Below, piece by piece: positions 1 to 4,712 of a DNA stretch of 5,534 bases (position 1 is the first letter of the stretch; each line of letters opens with the position of its first letter). Source of the stretch: Nitrososphaerales archaeon TH1177 (lineage in GTDB: Archaea > Thermoproteota > Nitrososphaeria > Nitrososphaerales > Nitrososphaeraceae); NCBI GenBank assembly GCA_014523515.1, contig JAATVJ010000047.1, forward strand, positions 1 through 5,534, read 5' to 3'. Made by a program: the position numbers and the translations under genes. Below the pieces are notes generated by a model. That model did no database searches, had not been told where the DNA came from, and was given only the letters and a program-made list of their open reading frames with translations.

Positions 1-335
1 TAACACCATATGAGTTTATTTCAAAATGGAAAATGCAACAAGAGGAGGAGGAAAAGAAGAAGGTGATAAATATTGGTAATGAAAAATAGTATCCATAAAA
101 TAAGGGGAAAAGTGTTCCCAAAAATATGGGTCCACTCCACTGGCTCACTGTAATACATCTTCCAAAGAGGGCTCCATACCTGAATCCAAATGAAAGAAAA
201 GTAAATCAAAAGATAAAATCAGATGTATGTGCAAACAGATTCTATACTAGTATAGAAGAACAAAAAGATGCGATATCTGAATATCTTGATAAGAGATTTG
301 GAAGATGGTGTAATGACATTTGTGATGACACTTGA
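1..335 (+). pseudogene. IS630-family DDE transposase, C-terminal remnant with frameshifts
   Basis: This is the C-terminal part of a transposase that would cut and join DNA of an IS630-type element; it continues off the left edge. From base 3 one frame reads YEFISKWKMQQ, an acidic-lysine stretch, then KKVINI. About base 76 the sense moves to another frame reading VMKNSIHK, which matches the family's strand-plus-catalytic motif of the type vmDNasIHk. By about base 140 it returns to the first frame and reads VIHLPKRAPYLNPNERK, the family's LPpYSPxLNPIE block with its catalytic Glu, ending at a TGA at 333-335. The Asp expected before Asn in the second motif reads Lys. Two frame changes, an in-frame stop at 90-92 and the lost Asp make it inactive. 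No terminal inverted repeat was recognised downstream. The family call is firm; the exact indel sites are uncertain. Confidence 0.85.
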
Positions 336-682
336 CTTATATTCATCTTTTGTCTTTTAATTCCTAATAGAAAATCATTAATCATTTATTGGACATAGAT
401 AACTTTTAAAAGTTGATAGAACATCTGGATTAATATCAATATTGATGCAAAAATATGATCCTATCATTATGTTATAGTAAAAGCAATAATATTCAAGCTA
501 TACTTCATTGATATTTTTTGTTTTTTATATGTAATATTTTTTTATTGTTTTATTTAATATTTCTAAAATTGTAGAAATAGATATCTTTTATTAAAATTTT
601 TTCTCATTTCAGAAAAAGAAATTATAAAAGAATTTTTTGTAACTAATATAATACATTATTATCTTAGTAGAAGATGCCGTTA
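336..682. other. AT-rich intergenic stretch with two short perfect palindromes
   Basis: I see no convincing gene here. It holds two perfect palindromes, AACTTTTAAAAGTT at 401-414 and ATCAATATTGAT at 435-446. Both could be weak protein-binding sites or simply chance in AT-rich DNA. A 29-codon minus-strand ORF at 378-467 overlaps both and has no supporting features. The right part (about 500-660) is T-rich and could terminate transcripts from the minus-strand pseudogene that ends at 683. Confidence 0.4.
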
Positions 683-1038
683 CTAGTTAGCATCATTTTT
701 TTTGGTATTTTCTTTTTCTTCGTATTTTAAATTAAATTTGAGTCTACTATACTTATCTTGTGGTAACTTTTTAGTTTGACAGTATTTTGAATTATCATTC
801 AATTCTTCTAAACATGCTTTAACTTTGTTCCCTGGTTCACCTGAAATTTCATCTTTTATCTTCCCTGGGTTATCATTAATTTACTGTCCATTCTTCTATA
901 TCATCATCTGTTTTGAGAAATAGATCTGCTTTTGTATTAACATCATCTTTATTCTTGTTAGCTATATGTAATTTATAATCTTCTGCATAAGATTGTTGAT
1001 ATATATTAAAGAAAATGAAACAAATAAGTGACTATCAT
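683..1038 (-). pseudogene. Small secreted protein, broken by frameshifts
   Basis: I do not recognise the exact family. The minus strand reads a hydrophobic start (SLICFIFFNIYQQSYAED) that looks like a signal peptide with an A-type cleavage region. It is followed by YKLHIANKNKDDVNTKADLF, KTDDDIEEWTVN, then DNPGKIKDEISGEPGNKVKA, CLEELNDNSKYCQTKKLPQD and a lysine-rich tail ending at 683. Two Cys, twelve residues apart, suggest an extracellular disulfide. The halves are in different frames: WTVN is followed at once by TAA, and the sense resumes after four extra bases at 875-878. The only ATG (1036-1038) is also out of frame with the signal peptide by one base. An intact form would have been roughly 115 residues. 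A TATA-like run lies at 1041-1055. Secretion is inferred from the hydrophobic N-terminus; the decay is seen directly. Confidence 0.68.
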
Positions 1039-1366
1039 TGATAAATATATAATAAAGGTGGAGTTAAGTCTTAGATAGTTGTTATTCTTGATTAGATTAT
1101 TTATATTTTTTATTTATTTATTTTACTTTATAAAAATTTTAGAAAATGTGAATATAAAAAAATAGAATTAAATACAGAATTGTATTCTATATTTGGCTAT
1201 ATTTTTATTTTTTTTGTTTATATATAAATAGATAAATTACCATTCTGGCCTATTTTAGGTCATAAATAAAGGTATATTTACCTTTTTTGTTTTGAATAAT
1301 TCCTAAAATCTTAAGTAAATTTTAATCTCTATTTATAGTATTTATAAAAATAATTTTCTTCTATTA
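1039..1366. other. AT-rich intergenic stretch
   Basis: No gene was found on either strand. The stretch holds a TATA-like run at 1041-1055 next to the decayed secreted-protein gene, long T/A-rich tracts around 1100-1220, and the hairpin plus T-run at 1268-1288. It separates two minus-strand genes. Confidence 0.4.
1268..1288 (+). terminator. Hairpin followed by T-run (possible terminator)
   Basis: AAAGGTA (1268-1274) pairs with TACCTTT (1279-1285) around the loop TATT, and the T-run continues to 1288. On the plus strand this resembles an intrinsic terminator. There is no obvious plus-strand gene just upstream, so its role is unclear. It also lies about 80 nt past the end of the minus-strand gene 1367-1747. 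Confidence 0.35.
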
Positions 1367-1747
1367 TTATCTACCACTACCAGGCAATCCTAATCCTTTC
1401 AATGGTGAACGGTAGCTACTCTCTTTTTCTATTCCTTCAGTAGTTGTAACTTTTACGATACTTGTATTAGTGTCCGGTTTAGGATAAAAGAAAAATGATT
1501 GTCCTGGTTCCAATAAATCCATGTTTTGAATATCGCCTTTTCCCAAGTTCACCTTTAGTCCTGTAAGGGGGTTTGTTCCTGTATTGGTTACTTTGACCCT
1601 GTAAAAAGTACCAGCAATATCTGTTTTATCTTTAATAGCATCAATTTCTAATGAGTAAGGCTTTTTATCTAGTTCTTTTAAAATAAAAAATAAAACTGCT
1701 AGTATAACTATTGAGAAACCAATAAATAAATAGTAAATTGTTTTCAA
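1367..1747 (-). CDS. Membrane-anchored extracellular beta-domain protein, 126 aa
   Basis: No named function is known to me. Residues 1-24 (starting MKTIYYLFIGFSIVILAV) form one hydrophobic anchor followed by KELDKK, so the rest is probably outside the cell. Residues about 30-110 read as a small beta domain: YSLEIDAI, FYRVKVTNTGTNPLTGLKVN and LLEPGQSFFFYP. This resembles the archaeal surface-protein pattern in which a VTNTG motif and a PGQ turn mark an Ig-like/CARDB-type fold. The C-terminus is Gly/Pro rich (GLGLPGSGR). The start is TTG at 1745-1747, directly after an in-frame TAA, with no in-frame ATG until residue 76. A TATA-like box centred 28 nt upstream supports this start and a leaderless mRNA. 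I believe similar short proteins occur across ammonia-oxidising archaea, but that is recollection only. The reading frame is clean, in contrast to the neighbouring broken genes. Confidence 0.85.
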   Translation of the reverse strand: MKTIYYLFIGFSIVILAVLFFILKELDKKPYSLEIDAIKDKTDIAGTFYRVKVTNTGTNPLTGLKVNLGKGDIQNMDLLEPGQSFFFYPKPDTNTSIVKVTTTEGIEKESSYRSPLKGLGLPGSGR

Positions 1748-1770
1748 TTACTTCGTATATATTCAAAGTA

Positions 1771-1780
1771 TTAATAAAAA
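1771..1780 (-). promoter_or_regulatory. TATA-like box for the 1367-1747 gene
   Basis: On the minus strand this reads TTTTTATTAA, centred about 28 nt before the TTG at 1747. That spacing fits a leaderless archaeal transcript starting at or next to the start codon. The genome is AT-rich, so the box alone is weak evidence; the spacing makes it credible. Confidence 0.5.
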
Positions 1781-1935
1781 GTATTTGATGTTTTTAATTA
1801 GTTGTAATTAACTATTTGTATCATCATATGAGAATAGAGAAGAAAATTAGCAAAATAACTAACTAAAATTAATATTGCTATTATCTAAAGCTATTTATTT
1901 AATTATTTTTACATTTGATATGTAGATTTTTTAGG

Positions 1936-1945
1936 AATATTAATT
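1936..1945 (+). promoter_or_regulatory. TATA-like box for the 1969-2160 ORF
   Basis: AATATTAATT is centred about 28 nt upstream of the ATG at 1969, which is the leaderless spacing seen for other genes in the window. AT-richness limits confidence. Confidence 0.35.
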
Positions 1946-1968
1946 AGATTGGTTCGTGTATATAGATT

Positions 1969-2160
1969 ATGAAAATTTTATCTAATAGGTCTGATAGAGA
2001 AAACTTTATTTTTCTTATTGGGATGATAGTAATTATTATTGGTATACTAGCTTTACTACTCGTTTATGTTTTCTTTCCAATCTTACCCTCCGACATCAAT
2101 ATAGGACAAACACCCCTCCTTGAAATCTGGATATGGAAAATATATTTAATTATATATTAA
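1969..2160 (+). CDS. Small single-pass membrane protein, 63 aa (hypothetical)
   Basis: I do not recognise this protein. It has a charged N-terminus (MKILSNRSDREN) followed by one long hydrophobic helix at residues about 13-38 (FIFLIGMIVIIIGILALLLV, then YVFFPI). After the helix come a short polar piece with PSDINIGQTPLLE and an aromatic tail WIWKIYLIIY. The positive N-terminus suggests that it stays in the cytoplasm with the C-terminus outside. The ATG has a TATA-like box at the expected distance, and no Shine-Dalgarno motif is seen. It diverges from the minus-strand gene 1367-1747, with 221 nt between the starts. The hydrophobic tail may mean that the original C-terminus has been lost. Hydrophobic ORFs arise readily in AT-rich DNA, so expression is uncertain. 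Confidence 0.45.
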   Translation: MKILSNRSDRENFIFLIGMIVIIIGILALLLVYVFFPILPSDINIGQTPLLEIWIWKIYLIIY

Positions 2161-2205
2161 TTCGATAAAATTATCAATTCTAAAACTTACTCCAATCTGA
2201 CAAAA

Positions 2206-2375
2206 CTATTTGAATTTTTTTCTATTGAGTTGAAAGATTCTTTCTAATACTTCGTTAGCTTCATCTTCTACAAAAACTTTAAAAAAAGAAGTGTCAAATT
2301 ATAATTTTGGTTCTGTTGAACCTGTGGAGATTGTAAGTAGGTGTTGAAAGATGGGTATTTTAGTAGATTTGCCAT
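2206..2375 (-). pseudogene. Small ORF split by a T-run frameshift (about 56 aa if repaired)
   Basis: I do not recognise this. From ATG at 2373-2375, right after an in-frame TAA, the minus strand reads MANLLKYPSFNTYLQSPQVQ, then QNQNYNLTLLF, and meets a run of seven T (2281-2287). In the present frame it stops soon afterwards. With one more T the frame continues KVFVEDEANEVLERIFQLNR and KKFK to the TAG at 2206-2208. The continuation is charged and amphipathic, as expected of a real helix. The repaired product would be a 56-residue soluble protein. The defect is a single homopolymer length change, so it could be true decay, slipped-strand variation or a sequencing error. Because the ORF is short, chance is a real alternative. 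Confidence 0.35.
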
Positions 2376-2403
2376 TTAACATCCACTAAGATGAATTGCT
2401 CAA

Positions 2404-2423
2404 GATTTGATTTGATTTGATTT
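2404..2423 (+). repeat. Tandem GATTT repeat, four copies
   Basis: Four exact copies of the pentamer GATTT run from 2404 to 2423. It is a small microsatellite between the broken ORF at 2206-2375 and the receiver gene. No function can be inferred. Confidence 0.7.
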
Positions 2424-2550
2424 AGGTGTACTATAACAAGAGATGTTAGAATAAAAAAGATTGTTTATTTTGGGTGTAAGAAGAATGGCGATATAATTTA
2501 CTATTAATTAATTAAATTATTATAACAAATATTTAATAGTAATTGTACAA

Positions 2551-2560
2551 AATTATACTA
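2551..2560 (+). promoter_or_regulatory. TATA-like box upstream of the receiver gene
   Basis: AATTATACTA is centred about 31 nt before the TTG at 2587. A second candidate, ATTTAATA at 2531-2538, lies about 26 nt before an in-frame ATT at 2560. Which one is used bears on the choice of start. Confidence 0.35.
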
Positions 2561-2586
2561 TTGCTTTAGATAATAAAAAAAGAATA

Positions 2587-2931
2587 TTGGTAGTTGATGA
2601 TGAATTAGATATTTGTCTAATGCTAAAGCTAGTTTTAGAATATAACGGATTCATAGTAGATTATTATAATAAGCCTGTTTTAGCGCTCGATGAATTCAAA
2701 TCTAATTTCTATGATTTAATAATACTAGATATACAAATGCAAGATATCAATGGGTTTCAGCTATACAGAGAAATAAGAAAAAAGGATATCAAGTCAAAAA
2801 TATGTTTTCTGACAGCAAGTGAAAACCTATTTGATATTGCATACAAGTTTTCTCCAGTATACACTTTTATTAGAAAACCTATAGAAAATAATGATTTAAT
2901 TAGAATAATTAATGATTTATTAAACAACTAA
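2587..2931 (+). CDS. Stand-alone response-regulator receiver (CheY-like), 114 aa
   Basis: This is a phosphoacceptor receiver of two-component signalling, cytoplasmic, taking phosphate from a histidine kinase. The domain fills the whole protein and there is no output domain. Key residues are all present: acidic pair D4-D5 (VVDDE), phosphoacceptor D48 in LIILDIQMQDINGF, switch T76 in CFLTASE, and K97 in the KPI motif. The usual aromatic of strand 5 appears as YTFIRKPI. Length is near the usual 115-125 residues but slightly short at the N-terminus. The only in-frame ATG/GTG/TTG upstream of the DD pair is the TTG at 2587, giving MVVDDE and a clipped first strand. The frame stays open back to 2512, and before the TTG it encodes ALDNKKRI, a more typical beginning that would need an ATT start at 2560. 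No kinase gene is adjacent, so the partner is unknown. Confidence 0.92.
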   Translation: MVVDDELDICLMLKLVLEYNGFIVDYYNKPVLALDEFKSNFYDLIILDIQMQDINGFQLYREIRKKDIKSKICFLTASENLFDIAYKFSPVYTFIRKPIENNDLIRIINDLLNN

Positions 2932-2981
2932 TAAAAGCAAATTAATTATAATTCTTTGGTAATATGATATTGAGCAGGAAA

Positions 2982-2988
2982 TTTTTTT
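2982..2988 (+). terminator. T7 run after the receiver gene
   Basis: Seven T residues lie about 50 nt after the stop of the receiver gene. Archaeal RNA polymerase terminates on such U-rich tracts without needing a hairpin. Confidence 0.4.
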
Positions 2989-2990
2989 AT

Positions 2991-3010
2991 TTATAAAATG
3001 ATTTTATCTA
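2991..3010 (+). promoter_or_regulatory. TATA-like region for the 3035-3214 gene
   Basis: TTATAAAAT (2991-2999) and ATTTTATCTA (3001-3010) lie about 40 and 29 nt upstream of the TTG at 3035. The nearer one has leaderless spacing. The farther one is the better TATA match and would leave a leader of roughly 12 nt. Confidence 0.35.
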
Positions 3011-3034
3011 TCGACAACATAGCAGTAATGACAA

Positions 3035-3214
3035 TTGGAGGATAATAATAACATCAATAAACCATCATTACTCACTAATACAGAATTAGAATGGCTATTA
3101 GGAAATAAACAATTACCAGGAAGTTACCATAGAAAAACAAAAAGTCAAATTAGAAAAAAAATTAATAATTTTGAGAATATTGAATTGACTTTACTTTTAG
3201 AAAAAGGGCTATAA
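3035..3214 (+). CDS. Small conserved-looking protein with an LLTNTELEWLLG motif, 59 aa
   Basis: The reading frame begins at TTG 3035-3037, two codons after an in-frame TGA, and reads MEDNNNINKPSLLTNTELEW, then LLGNKQLPGSYHRKTKSQIR, then KKINNFENIELTLLLEKGL, ending with TAA. The protein is soluble and basic in the middle, with alternating helices. The LTxxExxWLLGN turn and the KSQIRKKI helix resemble a short protein I recall from ammonia-oxidising archaea, sometimes carrying only this motif; I know no function. The basic middle could bind nucleic acid, but that is a guess. It follows the receiver gene on the same strand with 103 nt between and a T-run in the gap, so it is probably a separate transcript. 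GGAGG overlaps the second codon, too close to act as a ribosome site for this TTG. It could serve an unusual downstream start such as ATC at 3053. Confidence 0.72.
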   Translation: MEDNNNINKPSLLTNTELEWLLGNKQLPGSYHRKTKSQIRKKINNFENIELTLLLEKGL

Positions 3215-3228
3215 TATCTTCTTCAATA

Positions 3229-3269
3229 GTTACCAAATTCGGTAACGGTGTTATTAAATGCAGTAACAC
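3229..3269 (+). other. Two adjacent short hairpins
   Basis: GTTACC (3229-3234) pairs with GGTAAC (3241-3246), and one base later GTGTTA (3248-3253) pairs with TAACAC (3264-3269). Both stems are perfect 6-bp stems. They begin 15 nt after the stop of the 59-aa gene, so they may shape the 3' end of that transcript. There is no T-run behind them. Confidence 0.4.
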
Positions 3270-3305
3270 AGAAAATCATAATTCTTCATGGTTGAACAAT
3301 GAATT

Positions 3306-3344
3306 TCGTCATTTTAATAACAAAATTCAGAGCCTTGGGCGGGA
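3306..3344. repeat. Left copy of 39-bp imperfect direct repeat (tRNA-Thr 3' end plus flank)
   Basis: It matches 4674-4712 without gaps except for four mismatches. The central 22 bases (3320-3341 versus 4688-4709) are identical. In the right copy this block spans the last bases of tRNA-Thr and 25 bp beyond its 3' end. It could be an attachment-site copy left by integration at the tRNA, or part of a larger old duplication. Confidence 0.8.
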
Positions 3345-3395
3345 TTAGAATGCTCGCTGCGAACCCGATTCTTTAATCGGTTCATGAGTTATTAT
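3331..3395 (-). pseudogene. tRNA-like remnant (3' half recognisable)
   Basis: On the minus strand the 3' end matches tRNA-Thr of this window: CCAAGGC plus T (3331-3338), then a T-stem strand CCCGC (3339-3343), a nine-base loop (3344-3352) and the other T-stem strand GCGAG (3353-3357). The latter is identical to the functional gene, and the stem now carries one mismatch. Upstream, seven bases on, a perfect hairpin CCGATT/AATCGG (3365-3380) sits where the anticodon arm should be. Its loop does not give a proper seven-base anticodon loop; it loosely recalls a tRNA-Phe arm with one insertion. The D-arm is only suggested, and no 5' acceptor strand pairs with the 3' end. It therefore cannot fold as a full tRNA. 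Confidence 0.5.
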
Positions 3396-3482
3396 AAGAC
3401 AATACTAAAGAAATGAACTTTTTTAAAGTTTAAATATTTAATATAATTTTTATTCTAATTTAGAAAACGAGATAACCGTTAC

Positions 3483-3490
3483 AAAAAAAA
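3483..3490 (-). terminator. T8 run after the 3525-4103 pseudogene
   Basis: On the minus strand eight T residues lie about 35 nt beyond the stop at 3525. This is a typical archaeal U-tract terminator position and suggests that the gene was once transcribed as a unit. Confidence 0.45.
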
Positions 3491-3524
3491 TCTCATTGTT
3501 AGTCAATTAAAAGTTTTTATTGGA

Positions 3525-4103
3525 TTAATCTACATAGAAATTAACCGTACCTTCACCACGGTAGGTATTAAATCTCTTACATATGGTATCATCATATCTT
3601 TCATTAGTAATGCATACTCTCTCTTTATCATCTACATCGGTCAAGTAGAATTTTACTTTTGCATTGCCATCATCTTCAAATTCTTCAATATCTATGTATT
3701 GAGTTTCTCCACCAGCTCTTACAGTAAAATCTGGCGTGTGTCTGTCTTCATCACAGATTGATCTTACAGTTAATTCAAAATCTTCATGGTCATAGTCGTT
3801 ATCTCTATAATAATGTCTATCATCATAACTATAACTGTCATGGTCATAATCATCATATCTATAACGGTCATCATGGTCACGGTAGTCATCATCTTGATTC
3901 TCTAACTCTTCTAATTGTTGTAATAGCTGTTCTTTCTTGTTTTGCTTCTTCTAATTCTCTTTCTATCTATTGTAATTACATTCATGGTATTGCATACCTT
4001 CATCATAATCTTGTCCGAGATTATACAATTGCATTAGAAAGATTATCAAGAGTATGAAAATAAATAATGTAGTATTGCCTTTCCTAAACCCATTTTTTCC
4101 CCT
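3525..4103 (-). pseudogene. Secreted/anchored protein with coiled coil and Asp/Tyr-rich linker, disrupted
   Basis: I do not recognise the family. One minus-strand frame runs the whole length. It encodes a basic start KNGFRKGN and a hydrophobic segment TTLFIFILLIIFLM with QLYNLGQDYDEG after it. Next comes a Gln/Glu-rich coiled coil (KKEQLLQQLEELEN), then a 41-residue linker (3774-3896) with about 16 Asp and 9 Tyr plus His and Arg. Last is a beta-rich C-terminal domain with three Cys (SICDED, RVCITN, TICKRF) ending EGTVNFYVD. The frame has TAG stops at 3963-3965 and 3951-3953, and no ATG, GTG or TTG precedes the hydrophobic segment. The codon before GKNGF is AGG (4101-4103), one base from ATG. 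The ATG at 4091-4093 is in another frame. Between the stops a shifted frame reads IERELEEAKQE, a better coiled coil, so paired frameshifts are likelier than point mutations. The full product would be about 190 residues. Confidence 0.8.
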
Positions 4104-4109
4104 ATCTAT

Positions 4110-4115
4110 AAAAAA
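4110..4115 (-). terminator. T6 run after the 4128-4325 gene
   Basis: On the minus strand CC is followed by six T and ATAG, 12 nt after the stop of the 65-aa gene. It may end that transcript. It also forms a TATA-like string just before the decayed start of the next minus-strand gene. Confidence 0.4.
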
Positions 4116-4127
4116 GGTGATTAGTTA

Positions 4128-4325
4128 TTAGTCATCTTCTTCTTCTGCCTCTTCCATTGCCTCTTCTTCATCTTCTGTAGATTCATTTGAATCTGCTATC
4201 TCTTTAACATCATATCCTTGTCCATAGGCATATTTTTCGTATGCATTTTGTGTTTGGGAAAAGAAAGGACTTACTAATAGGAATGAAACTACAGCTATTC
4301 CTACAACAATTGCTAAGTAGTTCAA
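4128..4325 (-). CDS. Small secreted or anchored protein with acidic tail, 65 aa
   Basis: Its function is unknown to me. Residues 1-22 (MNYLAIVVGIAVVSFLLVSP) are a signal peptide or membrane anchor. They are followed by a polar aromatic part (FFSQTQNAYEKYAYGQGYDV) and then a strongly acidic C-terminus rich in Glu and Asp from about residue 47 (NESTEDEEEAMEEAEEEDD). The acidic tail would lie outside the cell and could bind cations, but that is inference. The start is TTG at 4323-4325 with an in-frame TGA two codons upstream and no in-frame ATG in the hydrophobic part. A TATA-like GTTAAATAAC is centred 30 nt upstream. It lies upstream of the broken secreted protein 3525-4103 on the same strand, with a T-run between them. 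The two may once have been a pair of surface-protein genes. Confidence 0.75.
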   Translation of the reverse strand: MNYLAIVVGIAVVSFLLVSPFFSQTQNAYEKYAYGQGYDVKEIADSNESTEDEEEAMEEAEEEDD

Positions 4326-4350
4326 TCTTCACTAAATAATAGTTGATTAT

Positions 4351-4360
4351 GTTATTTAAC
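4351..4360 (-). promoter_or_regulatory. TATA-like box for the 4128-4325 gene
   Basis: On the minus strand this reads GTTAAATAAC, centred about 30 nt before the TTG start at 4325. That is compatible with a leaderless transcript. Confidence 0.4.
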
Positions 4361-4454
4361 TTTTTTTAGTTCTTTCTTTATATAAAATGTTATAGTAAAC
4401 AACAATCGGTATTAAATTATTTGCAGAATTACCTAACATGAATACTGACATACT

Positions 4455-4643
4455 TTATAGACAGATAGAAGGTGTAAATTTTTTACAATAAGAACAAAAT
4501 CCTTCAAGAAATACTATGTATTCATTTTCTCTATAAAAATATTTCAAAAATTCAAATTGCTAATAAACACGACATTTATTTTCCTGTAATCGTTGAATAA
4601 GATTCTTTAAATTAAAAAATTTATATTTTTTCTCATCTGATTT
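4455..4643 (-). pseudogene. Interrupted ORF with a CxxC motif (possible broken small protein)
   Basis: I do not recognise this. One minus-strand frame reads KSDEKKYKFFNLKNLIQRLQ, then ENKCRVY, an in-frame TAG (4560-4562), and then QFEFLKYFYRENEYIVFLEG followed by FCSYCKKFTPSICL and TAA. The mix of charged helix, aromatic strand and a CSYC pair with flanking Cys residues looks like a small zinc- or disulfide-bound protein interrupted by one stop. No ATG, GTG or TTG opens the frame. The ATG at about 4635-4637 is one base out of frame, so a second defect would be needed. Chance is a serious alternative in AT-rich DNA. Confidence 0.3.
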
Positions 4644-4673
4644 TTAATAAATTTAGAATTTATATAGCGAAAA

Positions 4674-4712
4674 TCGTCATTTTTGTTACAAAATTCAGAG
4701 CCTTGGGCGAGA
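4674..4712. repeat. Right copy of 39-bp imperfect direct repeat, overlapping the tRNA-Thr 3' end
   Basis: It matches 3306-3344 with four mismatches and lies 1368 bp from it in the same orientation. It covers the 3' acceptor and T-stem strand of tRNA-Thr (4699-4711) and 25 bp of downstream flank. Confidence 0.8.

Noticed and set aside
21..209. 62-codon minus-strand ORF, very hydrophobic
   Set aside because: It lies opposite the IS630 remnant, whose conserved motifs are clear on the plus strand.
378..467. 29-codon minus-strand ORF (MIGSYFCINIDINPDVLSTF...)
   Set aside because: It is short, has no promoter or motif support, and is built partly from two palindromes in AT-rich DNA.
3028..3045. 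Short ATG ORF MTIGG before the 59-aa gene
   Set aside because: Five codons only. The longer TTG frame overlapping it gives a motif-rich protein.
3758..4057. 99-codon plus-strand ORF rich in His and Tyr
   Set aside because: It is the antisense shadow of the Asp/Tyr-rich linker of the minus-strand pseudogene. The minus frame encodes a signal anchor, coiled coil and Cys domain; the plus frame shows only the complement of GAT/TAT codons.
4431..4491. 17-codon plus-strand ORF starting MNTDILYRQ
   Set aside because: It is too short, has no motif, and overlaps the more sensible minus-strand frame at 4455-4643.
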